Source: Geotoga petraea
GTDB taxonomy: Bacteria > Thermotogota > Thermotogae > Petrotogales > Petrotogaceae
Assembly: GCF_900102615.1 (NCBI RefSeq)
Contig: NZ_FMYV01000001.1
Coordinates: 124,913 to 188,912, forward strand
Length of the DNA: 64,000 bases
Reading direction: 5' to 3'
The position numbers were made by a program, and so were the translations under genes. Under the pieces are notes generated by a model. That model worked only from the letters and a program-made list of their open reading frames with translations. It ran no database searches and was not told the origin of the DNA. Shown here in pieces: positions 27,151 to 35,591 of the stretch (position 1 is its first letter; each line of letters opens with the position of its first letter).

Positions 27151-27395
27151 TCCTTGTCACCTCTTGAAAAAGCGTTTTTGAACTCTTTAACTAAATCGAA
27201 AGATGAATTTATAGACGATTTATTCTCTTTAGCAATTTCTTCGTAAAGTTCGCCTCTATAAATTTTAATTTCTTTTGGTGCATCAAATCCTAATTTAATA
27301 TGTCCCATTTGATTTTCTAATAACTTAATTTTTATAGTTTTATTATCCATTTTTATGACAATATCTTCTCCAATTTTTCTTGATAAAATAAGCAA
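27147..27395 (-). CDS. csrA: Carbon storage regulator CsrA
   Basis: A small RNA-binding dimer that blocks translation by covering GGA motifs in mRNA leaders; in flagellated bacteria it represses flagellin until FliW sequesters it. The 82-aa protein begins MLILSRKIGEDIVI and has IKLGFDAPKEIKIYRGELYEEI, the core fold with the conserved arginine of the binding edge. It is about 10-20 residues longer than the commonest forms, with a charged tail. It starts one base after the fliW stop and overlaps the PfkB-like gene by 4 bases. Confidence 0.95.
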   Translation of the reverse strand: MLILSRKIGEDIVIKMDNKTIKIKLLENQMGHIKLGFDAPKEIKIYRGELYEEIAKENKSSINSSFDLVKEFKNAFSRGDKD

Positions 27396-27396
27396 A

Positions 27397-27864
27397 TCAA
27401 TCGCCTTCTTTATCTTTTAATAGCTTTTCATTTCTTTTCATTTCATCTTTTATATAATGTCTTGTTGAATATTCTTCCGATTCAACCATATATTGTATTC
27501 CTTTATTGTTTATAGTAGAAATAATTATAGGCGCCACTAAATTGGCTGTTATTTTTGACTGATCTTCTGGTATTGACAAAATAGACAAGGTGATAGCTTG
27601 ATCACTTTTTTCTATTTGTAGGTAATCTACAATGTCTGAAGGAACATCAATATGATAATCATATCTAATCATTTCTGGATGTATTACAGGGAAAGCGACT
27701 TCTTTATCTTCTAAAGAAACTAACCACATTATAGGTTTTGTTTCCTCTGGAGTTATAAGAGAAAATTTAGTCAAATCATCAAACCCAGGTAGTCCAAATT
27801 CAAATTTCAAAACTTTGTCGTTATCTATGTTTATTTCACCAATTTTTGTTTCATATTTTGCCAT
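27397..27864 (-). CDS. fliW: Flagellar assembly factor FliW
   Basis: FliW binds flagellin and CsrA in turn, linking filament secretion to flagellin translation. The start at 27864 (MAKYETKIGEI) has AAGGAGG 7 bases upstream and gives 155 aa. Diagnostic segments are KFEFGLPGFDDLTKFSLI and the C-terminal VAPIIISTINNKG-QYM. It is adjacent to csrA in the usual fliW-csrA order. A hairpin separates it from flgL. Confidence 0.95.
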   Translation of the reverse strand: MAKYETKIGEINIDNDKVLKFEFGLPGFDDLTKFSLITPEETKPIMWLVSLEDKEVAFPVIHPEMIRYDYHIDVPSDIVDYLQIEKSDQAITLSILSIPEDQSKITANLVAPIIISTINNKGIQYMVESEEYSTRHYIKDEMKRNEKLLKDKEGD

Positions 27865-27887
27865 AAAATTACCTCCTTGATAAATTA

Positions 27888-27912
27888 AAAGGGAGGAAAT
27901 CATCCTCCCTTT
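27888..27912 (-). terminator. Hairpin between flgL and fliW
   Basis: A 10-bp stem (27888-27897 with 27903-27912) followed by A/T-rich sequence on the minus strand. It may partly terminate transcription after flgL before fliW-csrA. Confidence 0.65.
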
Positions 27913-27935
27913 AATTATATCAGATTATTTATTTT

Positions 27936-28820
27936 TTATAAAAAGTCTACAAGTGTTGGCGGTATGATTTTAGCTGTAGTTTTCAAAGCGCTTTGCATAA
28001 CAACTTGTTGCATTGATAAATCAGTTAATACTTTTGCTAGATCCGCATCAGATTCTTTTGATAAAAATTCTGTGTTAAATTGTTCAAAATCTTCCATTCT
28101 GCTTTCTGACAATTCTAATAATCTGTCATTTCCACCTACTTCAGCTAAACCTTTTAAAGCTGATCTTTGAATATCCTCAATTGCTCCCATTTCTCTATCA
28201 ATTGCGTTGTTGTTTCCACTTGCTATAGCGTCTTTCATCCTGTCTAAGTGCTTAAATACTGACGTCCCAGAATTTGTAGTAAAAACATCATAAACAGTTA
28301 ATCCATAATCAACTTTATATCCCCCAACGGAGACAGATTTTTTAATATTGGCCTTGGGAGATGTTTGTATTTCACCATTTTTATCAACAGGGGCTTTATC
28401 TGATTCTGCACCACCGTAAATATATTTACCACTAACTTGAGAATTAGCTAATGATTTCATATGATCGTTTATTTTATCTATTTCGGTAACTATTGCTTGT
28501 CTATCTTCATCGCTTAAACTATCGTTAGCTCCTCTAACTGATAATTCTTTCACTCTTTGATAGATAGAGCTCATTTCCTGTAATGAAGAATCATACATAT
28601 CTGTATAACTTCTGGCAAGAGAAATGTTTGATTTATATCTTTGAACTTCTCTAATTCGCGAATCAAGGTCTGAAACTCTTGCAGCAACAGTAGCGTTATC
28701 TGAAGGATAACGTACTTTTTTCCCTGTTGTTAGTTGTTCGTTTAATTTGCCATATCTTCTCAAAACATTTTGAATATCGTTTAGTGCTTGAGTATTCATT
28801 AAATTACTGGTTACTCTCAT
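27936..28820 (-). CDS. flgL: Flagellar hook-filament junction protein FlgL (HAP3)
   Basis: A 294-aa junction protein joining FlgK to the flagellin filament, exported by the flagellar type III system. The flagellin-like D0/D1 N-terminus is MRVTSNLMNTQALNDIQ, with LTTGKKVRYPSDNA. The C-terminal helix is LSMQQVVMQSALKTT. Length fits the family. It lies 16 bases after flgK and shares its operon. Confidence 0.93.
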   Translation of the reverse strand: MRVTSNLMNTQALNDIQNVLRRYGKLNEQLTTGKKVRYPSDNATVAARVSDLDSRIREVQRYKSNISLARSYTDMYDSSLQEMSSIYQRVKELSVRGANDSLSDEDRQAIVTEIDKINDHMKSLANSQVSGKYIYGGAESDKAPVDKNGEIQTSPKANIKKSVSVGGYKVDYGLTVYDVFTTNSGTSVFKHLDRMKDAIASGNNNAIDREMGAIEDIQRSALKGLAEVGGNDRLLELSESRMEDFEQFNTEFLSKESDADLAKVLTDLSMQQVVMQSALKTTAKIIPPTLVDFL

Positions 28821-28836
28821 TTAGAATCACCTCTTA

Positions 28837-31341
28837 TTATCTTCCGACTATTCCTAAGCTATTTACAACTTTGTTCAACATTTCATCTACCGCAGTGACT
28901 ACTCTTGCAGAAGCATTAAAAGCTTGTTGATATTTAATCATATTTGACATTTCTTCGTCTATTGAAACGCCCTTTACTCTTTCTCTTTCTATATCAATTT
29001 GATCATTCAAAGCCTTAGAATTTAGATGCATTTTATTCGCTGTTTCTCCCCTAATACCCATTTCTGCAATTAAATTGGATAAAAAACCGTTGAATCCATC
29101 TTTTCCATCATTCAATAAAGGAGTGTCTTTTATGTTAGCCAATTCTTCCCATACAGAAGGATTATTTGGGCCAGTAAATTCAAATTCTCCGGTAGTATAA
29201 TCAAAACGTCCCAAGTCTATAGCAATGTTTGAAGGATTATTTCTTATCCCATCAACTACACTCAATTTGTTAACAATACCTATTTCCGGATCTAGTTTTA
29301 AAATATCAGCATTTTTTAATGTTGAATTTATTGAATCTAAATTCATATCAGGAGATACCAAAGTCATTTTTGTATTAGCTGGGTCTGTTGTATTATTTGT
29401 TATTCCTAACGCGTTAAAAAAACCAACAGAACCTTTTATTGTTGAGTTCCTTAAATCCATATCAATACTTTGGCTACCTTTTAGTACGAATCTTCCATTT
29501 GGAGTGATAAAAGCAGATACACCAGTATTAGAAGAGTTTATTTTGTTTACTACATCATCAATAGTGTCAGTATCTAAATTTATATCAATTCCTATTCCGT
29601 TAATTTCCAGTTGTGGATCTCCACCATATATATTTCTCATTGGAGGATTACTAAAGTCTAAAACATCCACTTCTTTTTCCTGTATATTCATTGAAGAAAA
29701 AGCTCCATCTGGATCATCAAAAACAATATTTGATATATCTCCATTTTCTACTCTTTCAGTTGCGGATATATAAACTGCTCCATCATGTCTAAAAGCTCTG
29801 ATAAAATTATTACTTGGAGCATTATTAATTGACGATACAAAATTATCGGCACTTGAACCGTCTAAATTTATAGTTATATTAGAACCATCTATATTAAAAT
29901 TAACAATTCCTGATTCTATGTCACTTTGTTCAATTCTGTAAGCACTAACAGATTTCGTGTTAAAACCATAATCGTTCAAAAAACTTTTGTCAACATCTAT
30001 AATCATTTTTTCTGATAAAGGATTTCCACCACTGTTTTCAAAAGTTAATAAGTCTTCACTTGTATTATAAGAAAAAAGATTTTCTGTAAAATTTGTATTA
30101 AATTCGTCTAACCCATTTCCAGCTAAAGCACTGGATATATTTACGCTATTAGCTGGAGGGGTGTTCGAACTATCTATTGCCACTAAAGTAGCATCTCTTA
30201 ATAATTGTATATCTGATAAACTACCAGCATTGAATTTTCTATTACTTGATAACAAATTAACTTCTGGGTTGTTCAAATGTGTTCTAAAAGTAGATGCTAT
30301 TCTGTAAAGCCTCGACATTTCCGTTTCTTTGTTTGTTCCTATATCTTTGAAAAATTGAGCTCCAGTTATGCTGCCAGAACCGTCAAAACCTTCTTCATGC
30401 ACAAGGTTCATTGTGTCAGCTAATGTTATTGCAAATTCATCTATTTTACCCCGGTATTGAGGAACTATAGAATCTCTTAGTTCAAAAAGTGCAGCCATTT
30501 TCCCATCATTGAATTTCACTGGATTGTTGTTAGCGAATATATTATAAAAACCCTTTGTACCTGGGACAGTATAGGCTTTTAATTCTTGATAAGTATTCCC
30601 GTTTAATAAAGTTCTATCGCCTATTCTTATAGAAATATCTCCAGATGAATAATGGTTAACATGAATGTCAGCTAATTCAGATAATTGATCTAAAATTCTG
30701 TCTCTTTCATCTAACAAATCGTTTGGAGAAGATCCAGAAACTTTTATGGACCTAATTTTCCCATTTAAATCAGTAATTCTTTTAAAGTAGTTATTTATTT
30801 CAACAACTCTATTTCCTATTTCTGTATTGAAGTCTTCTTGAAGCTGTGAAAGTCTAAAATCCAAATCTTTTAAAGTATTGGCTAACTCATCAGCCCTTGA
30901 AACAATTTGACCTTTCGCTCCTTCGTTTGTTGGATCTGAGCTTAGTTCTTGCATGGCTCCCCAAAGATTGTCAAAAAGATTTCTTATTCCAGTTTCACCA
31001 GGTTCACCAAATAATTGTTCTACGTAATGCATATTTCCATATATGTTGTCCCAGTAAGAAACTCTGTTGTTGGTTTGCCTATACTGTATATCAAGAAATT
31101 GATCTCTAACTCTTTTAATGTCTTCTATTTTAGAACCAGTCCCAAACTGCATTGGAGCTGAAGTCTGGGTAAGCGTATTCATTGGTAAAGATGGAGTTGA
31201 TACAATTTCAGGCCTTTGCCTGGAAAATCCTGGTGTGTTAGCATTTGCAATGTTGTGTCCAACAACACTCATCGCAGATTTTGCTGTATAAACTCCTAAT
31301 AATCCTGTGTTCAGTAATCCGTATAATGACATTCCTGGCAT
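28837..31341 (-). CDS. flgK: Flagellar hook-associated protein FlgK (HAP1), long form
   Basis: The first junction protein on the hook tip. The start at 31341 (MPGMSLYGLL) has GGAGGGG 5-6 bases upstream, giving 834 aa. Both D0 ends are present: YTAKSAMSVVGHNIANANTPGFSRQRP and, at the end, NMIKYQQAFNASARVVTAVDEML. It is longer than the usual 500-650 aa. The extra middle part (about residues 430-680) contains two segments that resemble flagellin IN repeats: one around residues 455-505 ending in SSADNFVSSIN, and one at PQLEINGIGIDI...DDVVNKINSS. These are probably surface-exposed domains. Confidence 0.92.
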   Translation of the reverse strand: MPGMSLYGLLNTGLLGVYTAKSAMSVVGHNIANANTPGFSRQRPEIVSTPSLPMNTLTQTSAPMQFGTGSKIEDIKRVRDQFLDIQYRQTNNRVSYWDNIYGNMHYVEQLFGEPGETGIRNLFDNLWGAMQELSSDPTNEGAKGQIVSRADELANTLKDLDFRLSQLQEDFNTEIGNRVVEINNYFKRITDLNGKIRSIKVSGSSPNDLLDERDRILDQLSELADIHVNHYSSGDISIRIGDRTLLNGNTYQELKAYTVPGTKGFYNIFANNNPVKFNDGKMAALFELRDSIVPQYRGKIDEFAITLADTMNLVHEEGFDGSGSITGAQFFKDIGTNKETEMSRLYRIASTFRTHLNNPEVNLLSSNRKFNAGSLSDIQLLRDATLVAIDSSNTPPANSVNISSALAGNGLDEFNTNFTENLFSYNTSEDLLTFENSGGNPLSEKMIIDVDKSFLNDYGFNTKSVSAYRIEQSDIESGIVNFNIDGSNITINLDGSSADNFVSSINNAPSNNFIRAFRHDGAVYISATERVENGDISNIVFDDPDGAFSSMNIQEKEVDVLDFSNPPMRNIYGGDPQLEINGIGIDINLDTDTIDDVVNKINSSNTGVSAFITPNGRFVLKGSQSIDMDLRNSTIKGSVGFFNALGITNNTTDPANTKMTLVSPDMNLDSINSTLKNADILKLDPEIGIVNKLSVVDGIRNNPSNIAIDLGRFDYTTGEFEFTGPNNPSVWEELANIKDTPLLNDGKDGFNGFLSNLIAEMGIRGETANKMHLNSKALNDQIDIERERVKGVSIDEEMSNMIKYQQAFNASARVVTAVDEMLNKVVNSLGIVGR

Positions 31342-31343
31342 TA

Positions 31344-31823
31344 TTATCCCCTCCAACCAGTTGAACTATTATCTGAGCTGTTATTAAAGCCGTTTCTTCC
31401 ATAAGTTGATTTCCCCGTATTTTGTACATTAAATAGCTTAAAAATACTGTTGTTTAAATTGTTTTGAAAAGAAATAATTTCTCGTAATTCGTCTAATTTT
31501 AAAGCGAATTGGTTAAGTTTTTCTATAAATTCAGCTATTTCAATAGCTCCTTCCTTATTATATTTCGAGAGATAGTCGACTATATCCTTAAGACTGAATG
31601 CTATATTATTTTCTTCGCAGTATTCTTTTGTAAGTTTGTCTCTTTCGATATCTATCTTTTCAAATTCAGAGCTACTTTTAGAAATTTCCGTTAATTTAGC
31701 ATTGATTTTATCAGTAGATTCTTTTTTTATCAAAAGATCTTCCAATTCGTTTACCATATCAAAAAAATCCGAAAGGAGTTTTTTCTCCTTACGGATTATA
31801 TCTATTAAATTATTAAATTTCAT
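31344..31823 (-). CDS. flgN: FlgN-like flagellar export chaperone
   Basis: The start at 31823 (MKFNNLIDII) follows GGAGG, giving 159 aa. It is almost entirely helical and charged, with repeated heptad-like leucines (KEKKLLSDFFDMVNELEDLLIKKE) as in FlgN chaperones, which guard FlgK and FlgL before export. The C-terminus is Asn/Ser/Gly-rich and disordered. Position between flgM and flgK is the standard FlgN position, and this supports the call more than the diverged sequence does. Confidence 0.75.
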   Translation of the reverse strand: MKFNNLIDIIRKEKKLLSDFFDMVNELEDLLIKKESTDKINAKLTEISKSSSEFEKIDIERDKLTKEYCEENNIAFSLKDIVDYLSKYNKEGAIEIAEFIEKLNQFALKLDELREIISFQNNLNNSIFKLFNVQNTGKSTYGRNGFNNSSDNSSTGWRG

Positions 31824-31824
31824 A

Positions 31825-32088
31825 TTATAATCCTCCAAGCATTTTCTTGCTAATTTTTTCTGCATCTATTTTGTATGTCCCATTTTCAATTGCTGATTTC
31901 ATTTCATTGACCAATTTTTTCCTTACACCAGGGAGCTTAGAAGCTAATTCTAAATATTTTTTTGAATTACCTTCTAATTCAAAAACATCTTTGTTATTTA
32001 CTTGGGCTTGTTTTTTATTATTTTTTATATTTTGTTGTATTTTTTGTATGTTGACGTTTGCATTGTTGTTTATTTTGTTTATATCCAT
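31825..32088 (-). CDS. flgM: Anti-sigma-28 factor FlgM
   Basis: An 87-aa negative regulator that holds the flagellar sigma factor FliA/SigD until the hook is finished. The N-terminal half is Asn/Gln/Lys-rich and likely disordered. The C-terminal sigma-binding helices read PGVRKKLVNEMKSAIENGTY-IDAEKISKKML, a clear FlgM match. GGAGGG precedes the ATG. First gene of the locus; a possible sigma-28 promoter lies just upstream. Confidence 0.9.
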   Translation of the reverse strand: MDINKINNNANVNIQKIQQNIKNNKKQAQVNNKDVFELEGNSKKYLELASKLPGVRKKLVNEMKSAIENGTYKIDAEKISKKMLGGL

Positions 32089-32112
32089 GTTAATCCCTCC
32101 TTGTCATTAAAA

Positions 32113-32139
32113 TTATCGTCTGCTACCAAATAAAGATTA
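32113..32139 (-). promoter_or_regulatory. Possible sigma-28 (FliA/SigD) promoter of flgM locus
   Basis: On the minus strand, TAAT (32139-32136), a 15-base spacer and GACGATAA (32120-32113) compare with the consensus TAAA-N15-GCCGATAA: 3 of 4 and 7 of 8 bases match. It is 25 bases upstream of the flgM start codon. Such a promoter before flgM is common in other bacteria. Confidence 0.45.
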
Positions 32140-32363
32140 ACTTTTAATATGAATTATTTTTTAAAATAACATAAATATAAATATACTTTTAAAATGCAAA
32201 AAGAACTGCTATTATACGAAAATAGGCAATAATTTTTAAATTTTGAGTCAATACCGATTTAAATACAAAAAACTTTGATATTTTTATATGGCAATCCAAA
32301 TGAAGTGTAAAAAATATAGTAATTTATGTGTTTAAACTAAAGAGTATTTAAATATATATAAAC
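32140..32363. other. AT-rich intergenic stretch with no gene
   Basis: Between the flgM promoter area and the tRNA-Arg promoter I see no open frame with an RBS, no hairpin terminator and no repeat. The sequence is very AT-rich and may only hold upstream promoter contacts. Confidence 0.5.
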
Positions 32364-32392
32364 TTGATAAAAACTTTAAATTAATGTATAAT
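32364..32392 (+). promoter_or_regulatory. Sigma-A-type promoter of tRNA-Arg and spoVS
   Basis: TTGATA (32364-32369), a 17-base spacer and TATAAT (32387-32392), ending 15 bases before the tRNA 5' end. No terminator is seen between tRNA-Arg and spoVS, so it may serve both. Confidence 0.75.
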
Positions 32393-32407
32393 TTAATATG
32401 GCTTTGA

Positions 32408-32484
32408 GCGTTTGTAGCTCAACTGGATAGAGCGTCGGACTTCGGATCCGAAGGTTGTGGGTTCGAATCCCGCCAAGCGCGCCA
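32408..32484 (+). tRNA. tRNA-Arg (TCG)
   Basis: The acceptor GCGTTTG pairs with CAAGCGC (one G-U). The D arm contains TAGCTCAACTGGATAGAGC. The anticodon stem TCGGA/TCCGA closes a loop CTTCGGA, giving anticodon TCG. The T arm is GTGGGTTCGAATCCCGC, and CCA is encoded after discriminator G. Confidence 0.95.
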
Positions 32485-32544
32485 AGATAGACAGATTGAC
32501 TATTAATTACTCCAAACATCAAAATATCAAAGGGGGTAGTATTC

Positions 32545-32814
32545 ATGGCAGAATTAGAAGTACTTAAAGTTGCAGCAAATTCTAAACCAGTTGCTGTTGC
32601 CGGGGCATTAGCAGCAATTATTAGAGACAAACACCAAGCTGAACTACAAGCTATAGGGGCTGGTGCTGTAAACCAAGCTGTGAAAGCAGTTGCTATAGCA
32701 AGGGGGTATGCGGCTCCAAGTGGTGTTGATTTAGTTTGTGTTCCAGCTTTTTCAGATGTTGAAATAGAAGGAGAAGAAAGAACCGCAATTAAATTTGTTG
32801 TAAAGCCTAAATAA
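32545..32814 (+). CDS. spoVS: Stage V sporulation protein S (SpoVS) homologue
   Basis: An 89-aa, highly conserved Alba-like protein. VLKVAANSKPVAVAGALAA and AIGAGAVNQAVKAVAIARGY are nearly invariant in the family, followed by the VPAF and IKFVV strands. In Bacillus it affects spore coat and septation; in non-spore-formers, including Thermotogota, the role is undefined, and nucleic-acid binding is proposed from the fold. GGGGGT lies upstream of the ATG. It follows tRNA-Arg and ends at a bidirectional terminator. Confidence 0.95.
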   Translation: MAELEVLKVAANSKPVAVAGALAAIIRDKHQAELQAIGAGAVNQAVKAVAIARGYAAPSGVDLVCVPAFSDVEIEGEERTAIKFVVKPK

Positions 32815-32825
32815 GAATACATAAA

Positions 32826-32852
32826 AAAGAAGGGAGTTTATATCCCTTCTTT
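32826..32852. terminator. Bidirectional terminator after spoVS
   Basis: A 10-bp perfect stem (32826-32835 with 32843-32852, 7-base loop) between the convergent spoVS and the minus-strand hypothetical gene; it overlaps the stop codon of the latter. Confidence 0.75.
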
Positions 32853-34031
32853 ATCTATATTAAGTAATGTTTCATAACTTTCCAAGATCAAAGAAAATAA
32901 ATTCATCAATTCTAAATTATTTTCCCTTATACTTTCGTTCAAATTAATACACATTTCTTTTTTGTGCTCAATATTTTCTTCAGAAGGATAAATTATCAAA
33001 AAATCACATTTTATATCTTCGATTTCTTTATTAGAATATACACCTACTGGTAAGTTTTCATCATGATCATATTTTGTTAAAGAATGTACTTCTGATAAAT
33101 TTTTTATACCGCTGACGAATTTATTTTCTATCTCTGTTGGATCTTTGAGCATTTCCAAAAGCTTGTCAAAAATTTGGAATAGTCGTAAGGTTTTTAAATT
33201 TATTTGTTCTTTAAAATCTATTAGTTCTAAAAATTGTTTGATATAAAAATGTTCTATTATTTTATGTATAGTGCTTATAAAAAGTCTTTCTTCTTGCTCG
33301 ATAAAGGTGTCTCTCAAAATAAATATTAAATAAGCATCATTTTCTAAACTACCCACAGGGAAAACTGCTTTGATTTTTTTATCTTTATATGCATCCAAAC
33401 CATCGACATCTTCAAGCAGAAGGATGCTTCCCATTTCAACTGTAGAGAGTAATATTTCATCTAAACATATAGAATTCCAATCGAGTTCATAAAAACCTAT
33501 TTTAGAAAATAAATTAGCCTGCATTCCTGATATTTTATAAGTATAAACCCCACCAAAAAGCATTTCTGATAAAGTGCTTTGTATTATTTCGATAAAATCG
33601 TCTTCTTTTAGAGGTTCAGATAAATTAAGTACCAGAGATTTTATTGCTGATAATTGATACGATAATCTGTCGATTACAGTTTCTAATCTGTTTTTTTCAT
33701 ATAAATTTTCTTCTTTTGCAAAAGCATTGTTTAAGTACTGGATATTGTTTTCATCTTCAAATCTACCATCACACAAAATAAAAGTACTAAAAGAAAATTC
33801 AAAAGGAAACAAGTCAGGATATTCTTGAAGTAATTCTTCCAAGTCATTGAATTCAAGTTTTTTAGGAGTCACATCTTGAGCATCTAATATTACCCATGAT
33901 TTTTCTATATTCCTAACAATTAATAATTTAGAACTTTTAGTTTCTGTAATCAATAATTCTCCCAAAAGAGAGTGAAATGAAGGTGTGCCTATTGTTGAAA
34001 CTAACTCAAGAATTTTGTTGATATATTTCAT
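32838..34031 (-). CDS. Hypothetical protein with GAF-like central region
   Basis: I do not recognise this 397-aa protein. The start at 34031 (MKYINKILELV) has GGGGTGGGGG just upstream. It is soluble and acidic with no signal or membrane segment. Residues about 120-260 have a helix-then-strands pattern (NLSEPLKEDDFIEIIQSTLSEML, later VFPVGSLENDAYLIFILRD and a helical EQEERLFISTIHKIIEHF) that resembles a GAF sensor domain. The ends show no catalytic or DNA-binding motif. It is divergent from the ZapB-like gene and stands alone. A sensory role is a guess. Confidence 0.55.
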   Translation of the reverse strand: MKYINKILELVSTIGTPSFHSLLGELLITETKSSKLLIVRNIEKSWVILDAQDVTPKKLEFNDLEELLQEYPDLFPFEFSFSTFILCDGRFEDENNIQYLNNAFAKEENLYEKNRLETVIDRLSYQLSAIKSLVLNLSEPLKEDDFIEIIQSTLSEMLFGGVYTYKISGMQANLFSKIGFYELDWNSICLDEILLSTVEMGSILLLEDVDGLDAYKDKKIKAVFPVGSLENDAYLIFILRDTFIEQEERLFISTIHKIIEHFYIKQFLELIDFKEQINLKTLRLFQIFDKLLEMLKDPTEIENKFVSGIKNLSEVHSLTKYDHDENLPVGVYSNKEIEDIKCDFLIIYPSEENIEHKKEMCINLNESIRENNLELMNLFSLILESYETLLNIDKEGI

Positions 34032-34179
34032 TATCCCCCACCCCTTTAATAAATTCAAAACAATTATATCATATACAAAGGCTTTTATTCTTATTTTTAA
34101 TTAATTAATTAAAAAAAATAATATTGTTTATGATATAATAATAATATGAATATTGTATATAAGCATTGGGGGGTTAAAG

Positions 34180-34464
34180 ATGGAGATAATTAAGGAATTA
34201 GAAGAAATGATTGAAAATTTAGCTCAAAAATACAACAAACTAAAAAGTGAAAAAGATGAATTAAAAACTGAATATGATGAATTATTTCAAGAATATGAAA
34301 AAGTAAATGAAGAAAAGGACAGATTAAATGGTAAAATAGAAGAACTTTCAAATAAAAACAACCAAATTGAAAGCTCTTTAAAACAAATTAAAAATGATTT
34401 AATGAGTAAATTTGGAGATGCAATTTCAAAAGAAGAAAACAATCATAATTCGTTTAACCAGTAG
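34180..34464 (+). CDS. Small coiled-coil protein, ZapB-like
   Basis: A 94-aa protein starting at MEIIKELEEM with GGGGGGTT 7 bases upstream. Nearly the whole length is a charged heptad coiled coil (KYNKLKSEKDELKTEYDE, then LNGKIEELSNKNNQIE) with a disordered Asn/Ser-rich tail. It lies 9 bases before a zapA-like gene. Length and architecture match ZapB-type cell-division coiled coils, but such sequences are low in information, so the assignment rests on context. Confidence 0.6.
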   Translation: MEIIKELEEMIENLAQKYNKLKSEKDELKTEYDELFQEYEKVNEEKDRLNGKIEELSNKNNQIESSLKQIKNDLMSKFGDAISKEENNHNSFNQ

Positions 34465-34473
34465 GTGTTTTAA

Positions 34474-34779
34474 TTGCCAAATTTTAGAGATGTACAAATT
34501 GAAATATTAGGTGAAAAATATAAATACAGAGTTGATGAACCCGAAGAAATTATAAATAAAATACTTAATGAGATAAAATCTGAAGTTGAGAATATGGCAA
34601 CTAACTTTGGAAAAGATAAAATTAATTATATATTATTATTGTTATTATTGAATGAGCGGCTAAATGTAATAAAGACAAAAGATGAAATCAAAAATATAAT
34701 AGATAAGTTTGAAACTATTATTAAAGATGGAGATTATGAAGAGCAAAAAGATACAGACAGTTTTATTTCTTGGGAGTGA
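34474..34779 (+). CDS. zapA: Cell division protein ZapA-like
   Basis: A 101-aa protein starting at TTG (34474), with TAGGTG upstream. It opens with a short beta hairpin FRDVQIEILGEKYKYRVDEP and continues as a long helix (KINYILLLLLLNERLNVIKTKDE), the ZapA layout. ZapA bundles FtsZ filaments at midcell. It sits between the coiled-coil gene and murI, with murI beginning 5 bases after its stop. Homology is moderate. Confidence 0.68.
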   Translation: MPNFRDVQIEILGEKYKYRVDEPEEIINKILNEIKSEVENMATNFGKDKINYILLLLLLNERLNVIKTKDEIKNIIDKFETIIKDGDYEEQKDTDSFISWE

Positions 34780-34784
34780 ACAAG

Positions 34785-35591
34785 ATGAAAATAGGGTTCT
34801 TTGATTCTGGAATAGGTGGGCTTACGGTGTTAAAAAAAGTGGTTAGGAATTTCAACAACCACGATTTTTACTATTTTGGTGATACTTTGAATGTTCCTTA
34901 TGGTTCAAAACCAGAATATTTTTTGGTTAATATGCTAGAAAATATTTTCGATTTTTTTGAAAGCGTAGATGTAGATATTCTTATTTCAGCTTGTAATACT
35001 ACGGATTCTCTTGTGAAAAAGGGTTTAGTTTCCTTGGACGATAGAAGTTTTAAATATATAAGTATAATAGATAATGGTATAGAACAGATCAATAAAGGAG
35101 AAGAAGTTTTGTTATTGGCTACTTCTAATACTGTAAGATCTGGCAGTTATAGAGGACTTCTTGTTGATAAAGTAAAAGTAAAAAAAGTTACTGAAAAGGC
35201 GTGTCCGTTATTTGTACCACTTATTGAAGAAGGTTATTGGTATGGGCCAATGGCTGATTCTATTATAAATTATTATTTGAGAGATTGCGAAGGTCGTTAT
35301 GATAAAGTTATACTTGGTTGTACACATTATCCTATATTGAGCAATCATATACAAAAAATAGTCAAAAGTAAAATAGTTGATCCGGCGGATGGAATAGTTA
35401 AAACACTTTTAAATATGAAATTACCTTATCTAAAAGGTTATCCGGAAATTAATTTCTATATAAGTGGAAGCTTAGAACAGTTTAAATGTTTATCCAAGAG
35501 ATTTTTAGGCAGAATGAGATATAAATCTAAATATACCCAATTAATTATGTATTCTTATTACGAAAAAGAGGATGTAGATATTTATGAATAA
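34785..35591 (+). CDS. murI: Glutamate racemase
   Basis: Makes D-glutamate for peptidoglycan. The start at 34785 (MKIGFFDSGIGGL) has GGAGTG upstream, giving 268 aa. The two catalytic cysteines lie in SACNTTD (Cys70) and LGCTHYP (Cys179). The conserved YFGDTLNVPYG is at 30-40. The end overlaps the rapZ start by 8 bases, so a wall-precursor gene is coupled to the rapZ-yvcK-whiA set. Confidence 0.93.
   Translation: MKIGFFDSGIGGLTVLKKVVRNFNNHDFYYFGDTLNVPYGSKPEYFLVNMLENIFDFFESVDVDILISACNTTDSLVKKGLVSLDDRSFKYISIIDNGIEQINKGEEVLLLATSNTVRSGSYRGLLVDKVKVKKVTEKACPLFVPLIEEGYWYGPMADSIINYYLRDCEGRYDKVILGCTHYPILSNHIQKIVKSKIVDPADGIVKTLLNMKLPYLKGYPEINFYISGSLEQFKCLSKRFLGRMRYKSKYTQLIMYSYYEKEDVDIYE

Noticed and set aside
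29225..29773. 182-codon plus-strand frame inside flgK
   Set aside because: A long shadow caused by AT-rich codon use; no RBS and the opposite strand is clearly flgK.
32376..32822. 148-codon minus-strand frame over tRNA-Arg and spoVS
   Set aside because: Antisense to an RNA gene and a strongly conserved protein; shadow.
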